Below, piece by piece: positions 30,583-42,828 of a stretch of 64,000 nt of DNA (position 1 is its first letter; every line of letters begins with the position of its first letter). The DNA is taken from positions 496,001 to 560,000 of the forward strand of contig NW_019173933.1 in assembly GCF_001642475.1 (NCBI RefSeq), given 5' to 3'. This stretch comes from Fonsecaea monophora (lineage: Eukaryota > Ascomycota > Eurotiomycetes > Chaetothyriales > Herpotrichiellaceae). The notes under the pieces are model-generated. The model ran no database searches. It worked only from the letters and a program-made list of their open reading frames with translations, and had not been told where the DNA came from. The position numbers were made by a program, and so were the translations under genes.

Positions 30583-33103
30583 TCACGCCGAAGCCGGAAC
30601 AGCTGCTTGTCTCAACGCGCTAACCGAAGATACACTGTCCACCTTCCCCAGAGCACGGCTCTTTTCCTCTTCAGCCTCGGCGTCCAGGTCGTCGACGTCC
30701 TCGAGATCTTCTCTCCTCAGCGCCCGACATACTCCGTCCTTGGTACAGATCATCACCTCTGACACGATCCCCCGTACCACCGTCCTTCCCCAGCCCTTAA
30801 GCCTTCTCAGCTCACTCTCTTTGGCCGTCATGGGCGCAATGATCGTCTTCACCCCGACTTGTTCCATGACAGTTGCTCCCAAGAGCGTGACGTACAGGAA
30901 TGGGTGCTGGATGATTTCGACGGCGAAGGCGTCCAAGATCGCACGCGCCCGGGACAGGTACGCGGCCGCTTCGGAATGGGATTGCGACGGGTGCTGGGAT
31001 TGAATGTAGGAAGAGAGGTAGAGCAGGTTGGTGCAGATGACGCCGTTGGGAGACGGGAGGGCGTTGTCCGTCCCAGGCTTGAGGCGGATGATTTGTTCGG
31101 GCGGCGAGGAATCGTTGGGCCTGGGGCACTGGAAGTATCCACCGGTGGTGCTGGCGTTGAATCGCTCGTCTAAGCAGGACTGCAGCCGAACGGCCCAATC
31201 AAGGTATGGTTGAGACAGGGTCAGGTCGTACAAGGCGAGATTTGCAAGGGTAAGATATGCGTAGTCGTCAACAAACGCAATGTTGGTCGTATCGGCATCT
31301 TCACTGCGCTGCGACGCTGGCAGCCCTGCTACTCGCACCAGCTGGCCTGTAATGTCATCATACATGCTCTTCCGGATGAATGCAGCTGCTCTCTCTGCGG
31401 CATCCTGGCATCGGGCAGCGCGGTGCTTGTCGATCGTCGCTAGAGTGTTTGCTGCGCGGGCGAGGGCTGCAATGGCAAGTCCATTCCACGAGGCGATGAT
31501 TTTTGTGTCCACCTCCGGCTTTTCGCGTTTCGTCTTGCGGTGCTCGCGTAGTTTTGCACGGCCGGACTTGACGATCCGCACGACTTCCTCCTCTGAGATG
31601 CCAAATTCCTTGGCCAATATGGACGGTGTGGCTTGGATGTGCAGGATATTCTGAGTCAGGAATTCGTCGTGCATGTCATGCTGCGCGGGCACATTGCCGT
31701 CCGGTTTGACGCCAAAGTGCCGAGCCAAGATGGCCGCGTCACCCTCACCTAGAATCGCCTGGAACTCTTTGAAAGTCCATACATAGAAAGCACCTTCCTT
31801 CTTGTCGTCCGACATTGCTCCATTGCTCATGCTGGATAGAGTGGTCCGTGAGTCTGCGTCTTCGCTCGAGTACCAGCCACCCTCTGGATGGACGATTGGG
31901 GACTCGGGGTTCGTAAAATATTCGACTAGGTTGTAGATCGTGCCCAAAATTTCGGGATCCCGACCTAGCGCCCAGGCATCGCAGTAGCACCCTAGAAGCT
32001 GTGCGTTGTCGCACATCATCTTCTCAAAATGCGGGAGATTCCAGTCAGCGGTGACACTGTACCGATGGAATCCATACCCCAGCTGATCTCTTAGACCTGA
32101 TCTTGACATGGCCAGAAGAGTGTGTAGCGACATCCTTGCAGCGGTGAGGCATGACTCCCTGCCCAGAATTCCCGGGACAGGGCTGAAGAAGCCAAAACGT
32201 GTATGAGTGGAAGGCAGTGCGATGGCTGCTCCTATTCGAAGAAGAAAAGTGAGGTTCGAGGGAGTTGGGAACTTCGGCGCCGTAGGGCTGGGGCTAAACC
32301 CTCCGTACGTCGAATCGTAGCGGGAACTGAAATGGCTCAAGGCGTCATCCAGCAGGTCCAGATCCAGTGGCTCGGGCGGATCCGATGAACTGGGTTCAGC
32401 TTCTCGAGTTTGACTGTCGGATTGGGAATGAATACCCTCACCGGCAAACGCCAGTAACTGGTCCGTAATTTCCGACGACGATTGGAGACACCGTTCGCGC
32501 TGTGATGCCCAGACATCTTTCATCTTTTTGAGAATCCCAATGAACGTCACAGGCGCCTCGTCATGAGGAGTTGCTGGTTTCAGATTTGTTGTCGGGGAAG
32601 GCCCTGGCCAGTACGTACCACCAAAGACAGGTTTGAGGTCTGGAGTTAGGAAGACATTCAAAGGCCAGCCACCGGAGCCCGTTGTTGCCGTGACATAGTT
32701 CATATAGATATCATCCAGATCAGGCCGCGACTCCCGATCCAACTTGATGGGAATGAAGGAATCGTTAAGAATCTCGGCCACGTCGGGAGAGCTAAATGAC
32801 TCTCGTTCCATGACATGACACCCTTAATTCCACAAGTCAAATCGAGCACATAAAGCTAGCTTGGGTATCTTACAGTGGCATGCATTGTAGCCGATACTCA
32901 AAAATATAAGTTTCTGGTAGCGCTTTGCGAGAGACAGAGTTTTCGGCGTCCATTCTTGCCAGGCTACGGGATTGTCTTTATGTGCACGGAGCTGTTTCAA
33001 GTCAGCATCGGCAGATTCTGACAGGGCTCGCCTGGCTCACGTAGACTGATGCACTACTCGCCAGGGCATTGTGCAGCCTGGGTTCAGGCTCGCCGTCGAC
33101 CAT
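30583..33103 (-). CDS. SSP411/YyaL-type thioredoxin-fold protein (DUF255)
   Basis: Three exons, 33103-33041, 32991-32874 and 32822-30583, give 806 residues. The N-terminal thioredoxin-like domain carries the family hallmark CHWCHVM at residues 59-65, split by intron 2. It is preceded by the LxxHxxNPVAW block (LRAHKDNPVAWQEW) and followed by DREsRPD, GSGGWPLNVFLTPD and FGGTYWP. After about residue 200 comes the alpha/alpha six-hairpin, AGE-like domain typical of the spermatogenesis-associated protein 20 / YyaL family, with WNLPHFEKMMCDNAQL and SWNGLAIAALARA. The biochemical role of this conserved family is not settled; a redox or sugar-related function has been suggested. Exon 1 encodes only 21 residues, beginning MVDGEPEPRLHNALASS. 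The frame continues open upstream for 36 codons, but the shorter start fits family N-termini better. Confidence 0.92.
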
Positions 33104-33711
33104 GGAGGATGGATGTGGGCCGATTGACTGGGTGATTAGAGGGTGTTGGTGATGTTTTGGTAAGAAGGCGGGATGTGAGTGAGGCTGACTTGGTCTGTGC
33201 GAGACACGCAACTGATATCTTCCCGATTCTCAGGCAAGGGCAAAATATTGAAAAAGAAAAGTCAGATGTTGGATAGGCACGTGGGTCAAGTTGGACAAGG
33301 CTTTGCAAAAAGTTTGCGGTTGGGGTCGGAAATCGCCGGCAGGAACAGGGCAACCCGAGATAGTTCGTGCGCGAGGAACGAGGTTCAATTACAGAGCAGG
33401 AGACTTTTCTCCAAGTGGCGAGATGGAGAAGCAGAGATGAGATGGAGGAGATGACAACAGAAGAAATTTTCAGATGGGGAGGTTTCAAGCGCAATCAGAT
33501 CAATCACCGGGAAGAGGAAAAAGGCAAAAAGACAAGGTGGGAGGTGGCAGGGCAGCCAATCACAGCCGAGCATTTGGGCATATCAGTCTATCAGGCCGGC
33601 TTAGCTAATCTGGGGTCGGGCACGTGGAGCCGCGCACAGCCACGCAGCCTGATAAGAAGGCAAGGCTGAGTCCTTGTAGGAAAGCACGCAAGCAAGGCTG
33701 TCCCTCTCGCC
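33104..33711. other. intergenic region
   Basis: Promoter of the SSP411-like gene and 3' flank of the WD40 gene, both on the minus strand. No further gene was recognised. Confidence 0.4.
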
Positions 33712-34988
33712 TTATTGCTCGTCCGTGGCCATCTTCTCCAACACCTCTTGCTCTTCTTCCTCCATCAACGCCCGGAGTTCTGCCTCCTCTTCCTCTGTCA
33801 GCATCCCTAGTTCAGTGTTGGGTTCAGGTTCCTGTTCGAGAAGCCGTGGGTTCTTGGCCTCCTCAACCGCCTTGTTTAGATCCGCAGGAGCCAGGCTCCA
33901 TCTTCGAAGTGTCGCGTCGATGCTAACACTGATGACAAAATCACCAGCCAGAGACAGTCCTGTAACCTCTTCGTAGTGGCCGGTGAAAACATGGTGCAAG
34001 TCACCCGTCGCTTTGTTCCATACACGTACGTTCTCGTCTCTGCAGGCCGTTATGACCCAGCCATATCTGTCGTGGGTAATCACATCTCGCACAAAGTCAG
34101 GATGTGTCAGTGTTGTATCAGCCCTCCAACCCTCTTCCCGTAGGAGGTGTTTGGCTGTTTTGTCAGCTGAGGCTGTCCATAGATCTCCGTCTTCATCAAA
34201 ATGTAGCTTGTACACACTTGTGGCATGAGCCAGGATGGGCAAAGACAGGTCAAGCTTCTGCGTAGTATTTGTTGATAGTGCTGGGACAGCAAAGGAGAAG
34301 ATTTCTTGCTTGGATGTTGAGAGCATCACGATAGGCGAATCGGATGAGGATAGCGGATCGAGGGCAAGACATTCGATGCCTCGCGCATTGGGTTTGAGGG
34401 AACCAAGTGGTCTTCCGTCGAGAGTCCAAAAGCGCACATCGCCATCAGCTCCGCCTGAAATTAAAATATCCTGATTGTCCGGAGTTCGGACAACGAGAAG
34501 ACATTTTACAAAGTCTTGGTGAGCAGGAAACGAGGATTGATTGATGATTGTGGGGCCTTGAAATGAATAGTTCCATATGGATTTGTCCCAGCAGCCAGCG
34601 AAGACATGTGTGTTAATAGGATGTCCCGTGCTGGGTCGCGTGGCGTGGAAGGCGAGGCTTGTTAGGGGTGCCTGGGGGCCTCTGGGAGTCGTAGACATCT
34701 CGTTTGTGGATAGTCGTAGGCCTGTGACCGTTCCTCCAGCTTCGGCGACAAAAACCACATCTCCCTTAGCATCAAAGTAGTGATTCACACCGACGGCTAG
34801 CAATTTTGAGGGGAATTTGACCGGATCCCCCAGTGTATTGGCTGCTTTTTGGCGTTTCCGATCATTTTCAGCCAAGGATGCACTGGGAAATGATCAGTAA
34901 GGCTCTGAACAAACACCGCACTTGGTGCAGACACGCACTCGGTCTGGAAGTAGTTGCCTGCCTGGTCACTTGTATTGTAGCTGGTCAT
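33712..34988 (-). CDS. WD40-repeat protein
   Basis: Exon 1 is 34988-34939 and exon 2 is 34882-33712 (GTGCGT donor, CCCAG acceptor), giving 406 residues beginning MTSYNTSDQ. An in-frame ATG five codons upstream (35003) is also possible. Exon 2 alone has no ATG near its start, so the small first exon is needed. WD-type blades are visible at GCWDKSIWNYSF, ISGGADGDVRFWTLDG, LWTASADKTAKHL, ITACRDENVRVWNKATG and ISVSIDATLRRWSL. The C-terminus is an acidic helix rich in Glu (LTEEEEAELRALMEEEEQE). WD40 propellers are scaffolds. The acidic tail resembles a recurrent fungal family that I cannot name with certainty; a tRNA-methyltransferase partner of Trm82 type is one option, unproven. It is divergent from SCD6. 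Confidence 0.8.
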
Positions 34989-35347
34989 GGCGGTGGATAG
35001 CATAAGAAGGCAAGAAACGTGAGGACTACCCCCCTTGTGACGAAAGGACCAAAACATTTGGAGACTGCACAGGTTGGATGAAAGGCCCACCGTACCATGC
35101 CAAGACGCCAAGGGTAGGCTGGAGCATACACTCTCTAAAATGCACCATGTTTTGTTAGTTTGTCACTCTGGCCTTGACCTTTTGCGCAGCTTTCTCAAGT
35201 CAAATTCGTCCTTTTTGTTTCTTCCATCAAACAAACCACTCCTCAACTCCTCACCCTCCACCACCTCTCCCTCTCCCTCATACTCTCGGATTTCCTTCCT
35301 CTTTATGTAACATTAGTGTCTGCTTATTGCGCTCTCTTTCCGTCATC
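34989..35347. promoter_or_regulatory. divergent promoter region, WD40 / SCD6
   Basis: The intergenic segment between two outward genes has a marked pyrimidine-rich stretch (about 35235-35300) before the SCD6 start, typical of a fungal core promoter. Confidence 0.45.
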
Positions 35348-37365
35348 ATGGATATGGATCATCTCATCGGTCAGCGTTTCAACCTCATCTCGAAAAGTGA
35401 AATTCGGTACGTGATCCTCCTTTGTATCTCTGAACTCGTCCTAACAATTTTGCCTGTCACAGCTATGTTGGTACTCTCCACGAGATAAATCCTGAGCAGT
35501 CCACAATCGCGTTGGAAAATGTCTTCTCCTTTGGTACCGAAGATCGCAAGGTCGACAAATTCATCCCTCCTTCACAACAGAAATATGGTTTCATTGTCTT
35601 TCGTGGAAGCGATGTCAAGGATATCAAGATTGCTGAAGATGAACCCTCACAACCATCACCTCCGCAGAGCATGCCCAATGACCCTGCCATCTTGGTATGT
35701 CGCGTGCCCCTTCGTTGCCTGACACCTGTCCTTATGATGAGACATCGGATGTAAATTCACAGACCTGTTCTGAAAGCGCAAAGCCATGTGGATGTTTCCG
35801 TTGCCTTCCTTCTGATCTTGACTTCCCTTGTTCATTCTCGATCTCAATCCACCACTTCTCGAGTAGCGCTGACTGAAGTCAAAACTCAGAATGCCTCGCG
35901 ACCAGGTCCTCCTCCAGGAATGCCTCGTGATGGCCCGTTTTCTCCCCAAGACTACCCACACCCTCCTCCTCCTTTTGGTGGTTACTACCCTCCCAATCAA
36001 TTCGGTAGAGGTTATGGCCCGCCTCCAGGAGCCTTTGGCCCTGGTCCCGGATTTCCTCCCTATGGACCCCCGCCTCCTGGATATTTTGGTCCCCCTGGCG
36101 GCCAGGGCTTCTCACAAGGTCCTGGTCCTCACCCGTTTCCACAACATCCTCAACCCCCCATTGGACCTCCCGGCTTGCGCGGCAATGTACCACCACCTCC
36201 TATGCAGTCACAACCTCCTCCTGACTCCGCCATGTCCGCAGCACAGCCTCCTCCAAATCTGACATCTGAACTACCTGGTAGTAACAAGGCGCCAGAGGCA
36301 GATGCTTCCCCTCTTCCAAAAGAAACACAACCCTCTACATCGCTGTCGTCACAATTGTCTCATGCTCAGGTCGCTGCCAAAGCTGCACCCATACCTGCTC
36401 CTGCACCCCAGGCAGCAGGGGCGGCGCCCCCAAAGGCAACCCCTACAGGGCCGAAGAACAACCGTGTGGCTCCCGCAGTCCCTTTCACTGTGAATCAGAA
36501 ATCTTTCACACCTCCCGTCGCCGGCACGGCGGATACTTCTGCAACAAATGGTACCGGTGCTAAACCTCAGAAACCTGCCCCCTCCCAAGCTGCCATGGAT
36601 GAGGCGGCGCGACAAGCAAAGGAAGCGGTCGCAGCGGCTATGGCAAAATTGAACCCCCAGGCTGCTTCGGCACAGCCCAAACAAACTCTTCCAACGGCGG
36701 CAGTAGATGCTTTGACCAAAAAGGTAGCCGAGATGTCCACATCAGCCACGAACAACGGAACAGCCCGTGGGGGTAGGGCAGGGTTCAGAGGCGGACGAGG
36801 CGGCAACTACCATCGCGGAGGTGGTCAGAAGAAGATGGAAATTCCAAAGTCTGATTTTGACTTTGAATCCGCCAATGCGAAGTTCAACAAGGAGGACCTC
36901 ATTAAAGAGGCGATTGCTTCGGGATCACCTCTTGAAGAGACGCCAGCTCAGGAAGAGGAGAACGGCGAAGCACGTAAACCAACTCCAACCAGAAAAGACA
37001 GCCTAACCAACACCGTCCCCGCCTACAACAAGTCAACCTCTTTCTTTGACAATATTTCATCGGAAGCCAAGGACCGAGAAGAAGGGCACGACGGCCGCGC
37101 ACATGGCAGACAGGTGCGCAGCGAAGAATTCAAGAAGAATATCGAAACTTTTGGCCAGGGTAATGTGGACGGAGGTTACCGCGGGCGTGGAAGAGGTGGC
37201 GGGTATGGCCGTGGAAGGCAGTACGGGGGATCATATCGAGGCGGTTATAACAACCGTGGATATGGTGGCGGATACAATTATCGCGGCAATCGGGGACGAG
37301 GTGGGCAAGGACAGGGGCAGGGGCAGACGCAAGCTCCAACTGGACAAGCCGCTGTGCAAAACTAG
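35348..37365 (+). CDS. SCD6: Scd6/LSM14-family mRNP protein
   Basis: Three exons, 35348-35406, 35463-35694 and 35890-37365, give 588 residues. The N-terminal LSm14-type domain (about 1-85) opens LIGQRFNLISKSEIRYVGTL and contains ENVFSFGTEDRKVDKFIPP and YGFIVFRGSDVKDI. A long Pro/Gly/Ala-rich region follows. Next come the FDF box near residue 417 (KSDFDFESANAKFNKEDL), an FFD-type box near 478 (STSFFDNIS), a TFG-type box near 514 (NIETFGQG) and a C-terminal RGG/YGG tail. Proteins of this family bind mRNA and eIF4G or the DEAD-box helicase Dhh1, repress translation, and sit in P-bodies or stress granules in the cytoplasm. The second intron is 195 nt, longer than usual here; its GCTGAC branch-like site and CTCAG acceptor join at phase 0. 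Confidence 0.95.
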
Positions 37366-38184
37366 ATCTGGATGCCCTTGTTTTCTTCTCGTCTCACATG
37401 CTGTGAAAGACGAGGTACATATGTTTCCACCATGTCTTGAATTATTCGCCATCACTATGTCTCGCAGGGGAGTTGGGAAAGATCCGGACTAGGAACATCA
37501 TGGATGCGAATGGGAGGAAAGCAATCTGAACAATGGAACGGGATGGTATGCATGCTGAAACGAAGAAGCGCGGGCCATGGCCGTCGTGATCACGAATGAA
37601 ATGCCTTGCACATGGGAACGGAAGGACAAATGGCGGGCCGGGTCAGTTGGTTAACACCAACAATTAAAGCCATGGCAATGTATGAAGCGAGGGCGCTTTT
37701 TGCTGCGGTTGACGGTTTCACTCACCCTTTGCGGATACAACTTGATAGGGACTTTGCAAAAGACCAATCCAGTTCGGTGCTGTAGTGGATTGATTACACA
37801 TTGGTCTTCCCACTATGAGATTCTGGGCGACGCCTTTCCCCCTTGGTGTATTGACCTTGACCAACTGCTGTTACCGCTTAGTGAGCTTGTCAGCGGTCTG
37901 GGCGCGCCAGCATCACAGCAGTGTCTCTGATATATTTCGTCGCCGTAGGGCTGACACTCTTCAAAGTCCCACGCTATGCCTCGCCGCTTGTCAGCTACGA
38001 TATTCCTACCGGACAGTCTCATCAGAGATGGTGAGTCTGTGACGAAATCTATGGTGAAGGCTGTTGACCTGACACCTCGCCAACTGCGCCTTCTACACCT
38101 CATACAACTATCCCATTTCACCTAATGCCAGGAACCTACTAAGATTGACTAAGCCTGCAGCAGAAATCGCCTCTGCGTAAAGCC
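37366..38184. other. intergenic region
   Basis: 3' flank of SCD6 and promoter of the next plus-strand gene. No gene or repeat of note was seen. Confidence 0.4.
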
Positions 38185-39993
38185 ATGTCGACTCAGCATC
38201 GCCGCCACCATCCCACCCAGCCTGCAGCAGACAAATTTCTGTTCGTCAACTACGATTCAAGCAGCTCGGGCGGCTCCCACGACCACTCACAAGTCCTCTC
38301 CCATGTCCGTCAGAACTATCACGTATGGCGCCGCAAGCAGAGTGTCAAGCATCTTCGAGACCTTATTGTCGTCCATCGCACTTACAAGGAGAAGCTGCCG
38401 CTTCCCAGTGTTAAGAGACACAATGTCACAGACAGACCAGACCGTATAGTGTCTGTGACACCAAAAAAGGCCGACCCAACTCGACGCGCTGGTGGCGCCT
38501 CTGGCGGCACTCGTCTCTGCTCCTCGATGCAGCTGCACATGGGGAATTCGGATCCTTTCCACGCTTATCCAGTCAAAATCAGCCCCCAGGTCAACGAGTT
38601 GATCGCCTTTTACCGTGACTATCTTCTTCCAGCCCAGTATCATGTTCCTGCAGCAGCATGGGTCAGCTCTGCTAATGCGAGATTGGACTGGTCCATCTGT
38701 GTCTCCACGCTTCAAGAGCCAGCTTTGGCACATGCGTTTATTGCTCGTTCTGCAACCGTGGCTGCCGTGCTGAACCCTGCTATGCGGACGCTGGCTATGC
38801 GTTATCGCCTACGCAGTATACAAGAGTTACGGCTGCGGTTGCTCAACGATGCGAACCATACCTTTACTGACGTGAATGTGCTCCAGATCATCATGCTTCA
38901 AAAAGCTGATATTGTCGAACAAAACCTGTCAGCCGCTATGGCACATGCTAAGATACTGCAAAACATGTTCCAAGAACAGCAACGGAGAAAACATACTGTG
39001 AACTTCACACTCCTTCAATATGCCCTATGGAGTGACACCCAGATCTCTTCGATCTTCATGACCCCTCTCGCATTCGACGTGAGCCCCGATGGCTGGATAG
39101 AGAAAACGATGCAGCCTCTCTGGACTGCGGCTCTCGAGCAGCTCCAAGAACTTCCACAGTGGACGGCGGCCCAGGAGGATGCGGCGACACTTCTTGACCC
39201 GTCCGTCGAAGGGGAAGAGCTGAAAGCATTTTTCATCTCTCGGAGGACCACATTACAAACCTGGCTACTCTACGGGCTTAATGGTCTCCCTACACCACCT
39301 CTAATAATGCTTTGGCTCACTACAACCGCATGCCTACAGCAGGGAAGGATGATCAAACACTATATTCGCGCCATCCATGAGGTGATACATCGCACATCTT
39401 TGTCACCAGTGAGAGCCGAAAGCGAAGATGGCTCTGCCGAACAGATAGAGTATTGGTATACCCAACAATATCTGATCCTTGCAGAATTTCTCTGGACACA
39501 TCACTCAAGCTATAAAGTCGAGGTCTGCGGAATTAACCTCTTCGATATGGTGCCAACACAGCTGAAGAACCTTCGGGCAGCTTTGCAGCATGCGGAAAAC
39601 TCTGGGTGGAGTTCAACACCTGGCGGTCTATCAAAATATCGGAATGCTCGCCTCTGGGCACTGTTTATCGGCGCGCATGCCGAATTGCTCAAGTCCACGC
39701 AGGAGATGAGAAGCTCGGCAACATCGTCGAATAAGATTCTTCACAAAAGCCGTCACGGGAAGGAGGTGACCCCTGCCTTCGCAAAATGTTCCAGAAATGT
39801 TAACTATTGTGATCCTGGAAGTCATGGAGATGTTTATGATCGCTGGTTTGAGATAGAGCTGGCTCACCAAGTCCGGGACATGGGTTTGTCGGCGTGGGAG
39901 GAAGTATACCTTATATTGAGGAGGTTCAACTATGCAGATGTAATCCAGCCATTCGGAGAAGAAGTCTACTGCAACGCCATGAAGATATTCTAA
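38185..39993 (+). CDS. fungal-specific transcription-factor-like protein, no DNA-binding domain
   Basis: Single exon, 602 residues. The N-terminus carries the FLFVNYDS motif followed by a basic stretch (HVRQNYHVWRRKQ). This recurs in a large ascomycete family, where it opens ...FxFVN...HVMxxxxRRK. After a linker comes the DPFHAYPVKISPQVNELIAFY block, then helical repeats like those of fungal_trans-2 regulators. There is no Zn2Cys6, bZIP or zinc-finger motif. Members are annotated as transcription-factor-like, but direct DNA binding is not established. It sits at the left edge of the metabolic part of the window, next to a permease and an oxygenase, and so is a candidate local regulator. That is inference from position only. 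Confidence 0.75.
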   Translation: MSTQHRRHHPTQPAADKFLFVNYDSSSSGGSHDHSQVLSHVRQNYHVWRRKQSVKHLRDLIVVHRTYKEKLPLPSVKRHNVTDRPDRIVSVTPKKADPTRRAGGASGGTRLCSSMQLHMGNSDPFHAYPVKISPQVNELIAFYRDYLLPAQYHVPAAAWVSSANARLDWSICVSTLQEPALAHAFIARSATVAAVLNPAMRTLAMRYRLRSIQELRLRLLNDANHTFTDVNVLQIIMLQKADIVEQNLSAAMAHAKILQNMFQEQQRRKHTVNFTLLQYALWSDTQISSIFMTPLAFDVSPDGWIEKTMQPLWTAALEQLQELPQWTAAQEDAATLLDPSVEGEELKAFFISRRTTLQTWLLYGLNGLPTPPLIMLWLTTTACLQQGRMIKHYIRAIHEVIHRTSLSPVRAESEDGSAEQIEYWYTQQYLILAEFLWTHHSSYKVEVCGINLFDMVPTQLKNLRAALQHAENSGWSSTPGGLSKYRNARLWALFIGAHAELLKSTQEMRSSATSSNKILHKSRHGKEVTPAFAKCSRNVNYCDPGSHGDVYDRWFEIELAHQVRDMGLSAWEEVYLILRRFNYADVIQPFGEEVYCNAMKIF

Positions 39994-40151
39994 GATCTGA
40001 TGGAAGTGCCACCACCTTACCCGGCACAAGCAAAAGAGAAACGGACCTCTTGTGGGAAATTCCATTGTCTATCATCCAGATGCTTTAAGAGGCAACGATG
40101 CAAGCTAAACAAGAGAGCTAGAGCAAGCAACCAGTTTCTAGCTCTTAGAGC

Positions 40152-41941
40152 TCAGCCGACCAACTTCTCTCCAACAATAACGGCCTTCGATTCTACAACC
40201 TCCTCTGACGATGCACGCTCGCCGTCCTGAACCTCTAGCGCTTCCCCCTCAAGCAACCGGGGATGCGGCATCACGCCCAATTTCCTTGCCTCCTCTACGG
40301 TGAAAGTGGCGAACAGATCTTCCGAGTCGATCTCCCCAAGACCCGGTACCGGGAAGAGTCGGTTCAGGACATAATGCACAACGAATGCCAACGCAAAGCC
40401 CTCGATGTATGCAAGATAGAAGATCTCCTGTGCGCCCTTGGGCACGTGAATGGATGGATTGACAGCATTGATGAATCCAGGTAGAGCGAGTGCCATCCCG
40501 ACGAGCCACGAGGCGTAGGCGCGCCAATTGAATCCCCGATTGTACCAGTAGATGGACGAGTCGTTTGGAATGTATAGATCAGAGAGCTTGAGCTTGCGGT
40601 CGCGAATGACCCAGAAATCGCAAACCATCATGCCCACCATGGGACCGAGAAAGACCGAATATCCATCCAGCACGTTGATGAATGTATTGGCAGTATCAGC
40701 CAGTTGCCAAGGGTTGATGGCGATACCGAGCACGAACGTGATGACTGCCCCCCGGCGTATGTTGATCCAACGAGGGAAGAGTGCCGCAAGGTCGAAACCA
40801 CCCGGCCAGGCATTATCGACGGTGTTGATGCTTAGTTGGGAGATGAAGAAACCAAGGCCAGCGAAGAAAGCTCCTGCCCGAGCCTTTGCGGTGTACCCGT
40901 CCTCCATCCAGCGGATAGCGAGCTCCGCAGGCGACCAGAGCACCTCTCCATAGATCTTCTGTGCCGCCGAGGTCGACAGGGTACCCATGAGAGTGACAAG
41001 CGCGCCGACGATGATTGTGGAGTAAATCTGACCAGGAATTTGAGCGCCCGGGGTCTTTGCGAACCGGTTGAAATCACTTTGGTTGGTCAATGATACCGCG
41101 ATAGACCCAATGACGGTAGTAATACCGCGGATGATGGCCCAGGCTTTCTCGCTGGTCGTGGTGAGTGTGCTGTTAGCGGTGAGCAAAGGCCCGCCTCCAT
41201 GAGCTGCCGACAGTGCCCACACCGTGACCGAGAACATCGTGGCAGCAGTGATGATATTCGCATACCGGAACAGGATCGCGGTCTTCTCGGGAGGAATCAA
41301 GAGACAAGGAAGCTGGAAGCAGAGGAAGACGATGAAGCCTACGAACTGCTGCGTTGTCATATGGGCACTGGCTGGGAAGGTGTTGGGTATGTGTCTGTAG
41401 CCGGAGAAGATGCTGTAGAGCATGACGCCTGCCATCTGGCCACCGATCCAGGCCTGAACACCATACCAGACCAAACAGAGCATGATTCTTTGTGCGAGAG
41501 CAAGATATGAGCCCCTGAGCCCCCACACCGCGCGGTTTCCCACAGAGAAACCGACGTGCCAGACAGCTCCCCACCAGCCGTTCGTGATGGCCACCCCAGC
41601 GATGAGAAACTAGATACCAACGCGGGTCAGTTGCGAGCTTCTGGAGGTCAATCCGACTATGGGACAATACTGACTTTGGCAATGATAGTCACAATCATGG
41701 CCTCCCACACACTCAACCCCAGCGAGATCAATGAGCTTGCTGTCTGCCAGCCTACTGTGTTCAGTTGGATGACAGACCAGAATCCCAAGAAACCCCATAC
41801 TGTCCACGTCCGCCTATGTGGGGGGAGGGGGGCAAGATCGCGGTTGTTCCATGCCGTAGCCCTCTTGCCGTCCAAGTGCTCGTCCACGGGGACTTCGAGC
41901 TTCTCGCTCAGTCGAGCGGCTCTGCGACGAAGAGAACTCAT
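40152..41941 (-). CDS. NCS1-family nucleobase/allantoin-type permease
   Basis: Exon 1 is 41941-41675 and exon 2 is 41609-40152 (GTCAGT donor, TCTAG acceptor, phase 0), giving 574 residues. The sequence follows the fungal Fur branch of NCS1 transporters. A cytosolic N-terminus ends in WNNRDLAPLPPHRRTW. TM1 follows with QLNTVGWQTASSLISLGLS, then NGWWGAVWHVGFSVGNRAVWG, WYGVQAWIGGQMAGVMLYS, NQSDFNRFAKTPGAQIPGQ and the C-terminal WYNRGFNWRAYASWLVG. About 12 membrane segments are expected. Fur-type NCS1 proteins import uracil, allantoin, uric acid or related compounds with H+ or Na+ at the plasma membrane; the exact substrate cannot be read from this. It is divergent from a 2-oxoglutarate oxygenase gene, which may hint at pyrimidine or purine salvage. 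Confidence 0.92.
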
Positions 41942-42828
41942 TGTTCTGGGTGGCGAGCTGGGTAGACTAGACGGTCGGTATGAACAGAGCGAGACGAGGG
42001 CGGTCGCAGCCTTTGAAAGACTGCGCTGGCGAACATGTTTATCATATGGTTGAGCCTCTGTTCATGCCCCAACTGAGTCTGATATCGCCCATACCCGTTT
42101 CCTGAATCTGCCTATCGCTGATAAGAGCTCAGACGAGCCACGTGGTTGGGCCGACGTGGTACCGCTCATCTCCACGTCGTCGACGGTCACTTTCCGGCGA
42201 GTCGACAACATGCTGTGTAACGAAACAAGCGCACAAGCCTAGACCCTGAGATGCTTGTTTGAGACAAGAAGCGACGCCGAAGTCCTTGTCGAGGGCCCAC
42301 ATCAGAGGCGGCTAGCAACATCAGAGTTTGATATCGCCGTCAATCTAGGGCAAAGCGATGTGTGATAAAGCAATGTCCACCAGAATAGGATCTGGCCATG
42401 CACCATCATAGAGACACTTGGCATGTTCCGCCATTTGTCGTTATCAGCTGGACCCCTGAACGAACGGCAGAACCTCCATATCATTCGAGGCAAGTATTTG
42501 ACTAGGGCAACGGGATATGTCGGTTTTGGGGGTGATACCCAAAAAGGAAAGTCAGAAAGGACTCACCATATATCACAATCCATGCTCGGCAGAGCCTTCG
42601 GGAAAAGAACGGCACGGCAAAGCCGATGAATAATGAGGCTGCGCGTACCTCCGTCTCTCAACTCCGATATTACTCGTAGTGTATCCGATTCCTGATGACA
42701 GAACAGCTGCCCCTTCCTGTTCGTATTTGATATTCAACCTGGCCTGGACGATCCCCTGATAAGCGATTCGCATTCTGAAAGATCAAGCTCATCATTGTTC
42801 TGGCAACTCGGCCCCATCGAATATCACC
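41942..42828. promoter_or_regulatory. divergent region, NCS1 permease / 2OG oxygenase
   Basis: About 890 bases lie between the two start codons, with no supported coding frame. The arrangement would allow shared regulation of transporter and enzyme. Confidence 0.4.
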